From the NCBI GenBank assembly GCA_002179805.1, contig NAVB01000095.1, forward strand, positions 62,001 to 126,000: DNA of 64,000 nt, given 5' to 3'. The notes under the pieces were generated by a model that was given only the letters and a program-made list of their open reading frames with translations, was not told where the DNA came from and searched no databases. Both the position numbers and the translations under genes were made by a program. This DNA comes from Acanthamoeba lenticulata (Eukaryota; Discosea; Longamoebia; Acanthamoebidae). Positions 59,773 through 64,000 of this stretch are shown one piece after another (the stretch's first letter is position 1; the number at the start of each line of letters is the position of its first letter).

Positions 59773-62700
59773 ATGCGCCTCAAACCCAAGGCCAAGAAGG
59801 CCACCACCGCTACTGCCAAGCGCGAGAGCAAAGCGGTACTGTTTGCCTCTAGGAAATGCCGGTTGCCAGTGCATGATCACGAGGTAGAGTACTCATCAAT
59901 TTTTTCTTAAAGATCCTCGCACAGAGAGAATTGGCAGATAGGCTTGGCCAATGTGCAGAAGATGATCTGCTAACTCATCTAAAACAATTTACTGAGTGGA
60001 CCTTTGGAGAGGTACCCCCGCTCAGTTTGGGATGCCTTTTTTTTTTTTTTTCCCAATATTTATTTGACCTTGTGCCCTTCTTGGCCATCGGCGTTGTGTG
60101 CACTTGTGCAGGGTGACATTTATAACTGGATTGCCGCCCTCAATCGCTTCGATGACTTCCTCTCTAAGTTGCCCGAACACTACGAGCCTCAGACTGCCCT
60201 CGACTTGCCCATTTTGAAGAGGTAATCCCGTCAACCCTGCATGCCTGACGTGTCTCCATGACCTTAACGCGTTCGTTGCGTGCAGCTCTTTTCCACGAGA
60301 AACCATTCTTCAAATCTTGCGCGTAACCTGCCTCATTTTGGAGAACTGCTTCAATCGGTATCTCTATGGATCGGCCGAACATTTGGGCGATTTGTTACGC
60401 ATCGACGATGTAGAGATCGTCCTGGCCGCCCTCACGCTGTTGTCCATACTTGTAAAGAAGACGCGCTCGAGGGTCACGACGCGCATCCACGGCGACCCCA
60501 TCCTCAACGCGCAGCTGTTCTACCTCACCAAGGGCTGGGGTGGCAAGCAAGACGGCCTGGGCCTCCTCTACTGTGTGCAGGACAGAGATGTTTCTTCCAA
60601 GGTATTGCCCCTGGCACGCTGATTTGATTTGATTGGATTTGCGTAAGCACCCAAGCGCATGAAGCCTTACCTATTTTTCTGCACTCGATGCACACAGCTC
60701 GCGGTCGGCACTACGCTGCAGTTCGAGTTCTTCATCGACCCCAATGAATCCAAAAAAGCCGTCGAGCAGACGCTTCCTGCCGCTGCTGCGGCCTCGAAGG
60801 AGGAGGACGCCATGGAAGTGGAGTCCGTGGTGACAAAGGTCGAAGATTCCACCACTACGACACCTTCCTCGGCATCAAGCGGAGAGGCGTCGGTTGGCGA
60901 GAAGGCCAAGCAAGCAGGACACCGCAGCATTCAGTTCCCGGCGTTTCACCTCTTTACTGAGAGCAACATCGATATTCTCACGCAGCTGGTGAACAAATAC
61001 TCGATTCCGCGCAAGTATCACTTCCCTCTGCTGATGCGCATCCGTCTGGCCCGTGCGTTCCCCGACGTCCACGCCCGACGAGATTTGGTCCGCGTCAACC
61101 TGCTAGCCTTCACTGTGCTCGCGCAAGCGCACATGGATCTCGGCACCCTCTCTTCCTTCTTCCTCTACGAGCCCGAATTCATTACCGAGCTCATGGAGCT
61201 CGTCAAGTCGGATCGCCACACGCCGCAGGACTTCCGAATCCTTGCGCTCGATGCGCTGAGCGCGCTCACCACCGACCGCTCGCGGCTGCCCAAGGTCATC
61301 TCGGCCACGGGCTCTTCGCAGCACCACGGCGAACTTCCTTCAATGGTGCGAAAGGCGGTGGCCACGCTGACCGGTTCCGTGGAGCATCCCATCTTCACTC
61401 TGCCCTTCATCGATTCGCTATTCTCCTTCCTTGCCGCTCTAATGGCCACACCCGACGGCATCGCCGCGCTCAACACAGCCGGCATCATTTCTTCTCTGCT
61501 TCCGCTTTTGCGGTACCGGAATGTGGAGCACGCCAGCGTTCTCATGCAATGCCTCAGCATTCTCGAGTACTATGTAGCCGGTAGCAACAGTGCCGCTGCT
61601 GTTTCCCTCTTCCGCGATCTGGGCGGCCTGGACCTGCTCATCGAACGCTTCAATGCGGAGGTCGACAGCGCCAAGAAGACCAAAGAGCAGGAGGCCACCG
61701 CCATTGCCATGGCAATCGAGGCCGATGTGAGCGAGACCACTGACAAGAGCAAGGGCAAGGAAAAAGCCGACACCGAGTCGACCGCCGCGGCCTTCGACGA
61801 AGGTAACGAGGACGTGGAACCACAGCTTGCGCACCACCAACGCACGCTGGTGAAGGCCATTCTCCGGATCCTGCTGCCCTTTATCCAGGGCGGTGGCCGG
61901 CGCAACATCGGCCGCCTCACGGGGGTCATCGAGGGTCCCTTCCCTCGTTCGCTCTGCTACGTACTCGAGAACTACCACTTCTTTGGCGAACGAATCTTCT
62001 CCTTGTGTACGTGCTTGCTTTTCTCGTTTAATTCTTAAGTTGTCGCGTAAAGGCTCACCTTCGCTTCCTCTTGACAGCCGTGTCGATTATGTCTGGCCTT
62101 ATCAACAACGACCCGACGCGTTTCGGCGCTTTGGCCGAGGCGGGCCTGCCTCGCGCGTTCCTGACCTTCGTCACACAAGGAATCGAGCCCTCAGCTTCGG
62201 TCATCTGCGCGCTTCCCTCTGCCATCAGCGCGCTTTGCCTCAACCCGTCGGGCATGGCTACGGTCGTAGAGGCCAACATCATTGGCGCGCTCTTTTCGAT
62301 CTTCACCACACCCAAGTATCAGAAGGTGCTCAAGGGCGGTGACACGGCTTCACGCCTGGGCGCTAGTGTCGACGAACTGTTGCGCCATCATCCGGCTCTG
62401 CGCCCGCTTGGTATACGGGCCATGATCCAGGCCCTCCGCCGCGTGTGCAAGATGAGTGGCCTTGCCTTGCCTGACGAAGAGGAACCTGCTGAGGTCAAGG
62501 AGGATGATGACAGTGACGAGGACATCAAGGCTGAACCCAACACCGAGCCCGACGCTTCGTCGCAAATGGCAGTGGACCAGCCTGAAGCCTCTGCCGCCGC
62601 TGCCACCGGATCTGCGGACGCAGCGCAGCAGCCTGTGGATACGGCGCAACCAGTCGAGGCTGCAGCCAACTCGTCGTCCGGGGTCGACAGCATGGAGCTC

Positions 62701-64000
62701 GCGGCTGAGTCCTCTTCTTCTGGCGCGCCTGCGGCAATCGTGAAAGAGGGCGAGGAAGCCGCTGTGGAGCTTGTCGAGCGCAAGGTGCCGCCCTTCGTAG
62801 AGCCTGAGATCGAATCCAAGGTGGATGCCAGTCTGCTGAGCGAATACATCGGCAACCTGGGCCGCTTCCTGGAGGTAATCTTCGCCAACAACGAGCACGG
62901 CCGCAACTTCATCGACGCACACGGCATGGACCTTCTGTTCAAACTGCAAACTTTGCCCGAGCTGCCGGCGTCGTTCCCCTCCTCAAGCTCCGCTCAATCG
63001 CTGGCGCTGGCCCTCCGTTCGCTCGCCGCGCACCATATGCCCACTCTTTCGCGCGGTGTGCTGGACAACATGATTGCCCAGTTCGACCTCCTCGATCAAC
63101 TTCAGCCAACATGGCGTGATGGCTCATCGTTCGTCAACTCTGGTACCGTATCTCGCTCTGGGCCTATGTCCACCGTAGCACGGTCGGACTAACGTTGTCT
63201 TTTTCTCCTTCTCTCTTCCTTTCTTTGCCTCATCAGAAGACAACACGAGGCTTGTGGGTGTGCTGGCCAGCATCGACTGCCTGTCGAGCTTCTTTGCGCT
63301 TTTGCGTGAGCCCAGCAGCATGTTGCGCCAGAGCGCGAATTCAGGCCTTGGCGAGTGGATCACTGACGCTGGCAACCGGGTGAGCTCCTCGCTGGGCCAC
63401 CTCCAGCGCTGTATCCTGTGGGACATCGCACGCGAGGCCTACATCGAGCGCAAGAAGGCCGCTACTGAGCCGGCGGCCGTGCCCGAGGCCGTGCCCAGCC
63501 AAAGCGACACCTCAAGCACACCACCCGAGGCTCAGGCGGTGGCCGCTCCTGGAGAAACCGCCGCCATAGCCACCACAGCAGGTGAGCCCAGCGCGTCGAC
63601 CGAGCCGACCGCCGAAGACAAGAGCATGGAGAAGAAGAAGGAAACGAAGCAACTGCTGATCCATCTCGTGTCGAGCATTCACTCGGTCTCGCAGGGTCTG
63701 GCCAAGGCCCTCGGCGCGCGGCAGCGCAATCGCGACGAGAAGGTTGTTCATACCCTGGCGCAGACTCTGGTGCGTACGCTGCAGGATCACCTTACGTGGA
63801 CGCCAAAGGCCTACGCCGACGATGACGCTGTCGAGGCCGCCGTCAAGTGTGCCTATTTGACGAGTGTTGTTGGTGAGCTTCGTTCGTTCCTCTTCAACGA
63901 GCGCTACAACGGCACCCACACCCTGCTCCTCCACCAGTTCAACTATGTCGACGGCGTCTCGACTTTCCTGAAGACCTTCAACTGGGTCGTCGACCGCTAC
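59773..64000 (+). CDS. HUWE1: HUWE1/UPL1/Tom1-type HECT E3 ubiquitin ligase, 5' part
   Basis: The N-terminal armadillo-like region of a giant HECT ligase; the HECT domain lies beyond the right edge. Exon 1 encodes MRLKPKAKKATTATAKRESK, a basic start as in HUWE1. Later exons align with the human N-terminus: IYNWIAALNRFDDFL (human LYHWVDLLDRFDGIL), YLYGSAEHLGDLL, VEIVLAALTLLSIL and LTKGWGGKQDGLGLLYCVQD. Then come the DUF908/DUF913 regions (FITELMELVKSD, PIFTLPFIDSLFSFLAALM, YNGTHTLLL). Acidic and Ala/Glu-rich linkers interrupt the helical repeats at about 60780-60890, 61690-61810 and 62480-62740. It may regulate many substrates by ubiquitination. The protein runs out at the window end in frame. 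Confidence 0.92.

Overview
The window is nuclear DNA from a free-living amoeba, most likely Acanthamoeba (A. castellanii or a close relative). Every protein gene but one is split by short GT-AG introns, many with GTACG donors. Exons are GC-rich, introns and gene ends are AT-rich, and genes are packed on both strands. A receptor with PstS-like ectodomains and a kinase-cyclase-kinase cytoplasmic part, and an SH2-tailed SHK kinase, are typical amoebozoan families. No bacterial operon signals are present. Exon borders were read by eye from frame, splice sites and family conservation, so gene ends are firmer than individual junctions.

Layout, left to right. 1-4.2 kb: 5' part of NSMCE1 (-), a His-rich protein (+), a GT61 glycosyltransferase (+) and tRNA-Ser(GCU). 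4.4-10.1 kb: an unusual Nup62 with an embedded MIF4G domain (-), and OMA1 (+). 10.2-15 kb: a PH protein with a permuted papain-like (YiiX) domain (-) and a DnaJ-X chaperone (-). 15.1-25.4 kb: F-box/RCC1 (+), DUF4436 membrane protein (-) and a large SNF2-RING-SAP protein (+). 25.5-37.8 kb: F-box/WD40 (-), NAD kinase (+) and the receptor kinase/cyclase (+). 37.9-45.4 kb: an LRR-PIN nuclease-like protein (-), an ADP-ribosylglycohydrolase-fold protein (+) and a probably acylated small protein (+). 45.4-54.7 kb: a degraded-looking coding patch (-), polyubiquitin with a 1-bp frameshift (+), a type I membrane protein (-), an NDR kinase (+), a secreted repeat-like protein (+) and lipoate-protein ligase (+). 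55-64 kb: SHK kinase with a very long Arg/Glu/Asp tail (-) and the 5' part of HUWE1 (+, runs off the right edge).

Eight neighbouring pairs are head-to-head, with about 240-670 bp between start codons, and most remaining neighbours converge tail-to-tail with under 350 bp between stops. The genes do not form one pathway. Ubiquitin-pathway genes are well represented: NSMCE1, two F-box proteins, a RING-bearing SNF2, polyubiquitin and HUWE1. Two mitochondrial proteins (OMA1, lipoate ligase) are also present.

The strongest candidates for something undescribed are the FG/MIF4G/Nup62 fusion, the LRR-PIN fusion, the PH-YiiX protein, the ARH-fold protein that has lost its metal-binding aspartates, and the altered cyclase site of the receptor.
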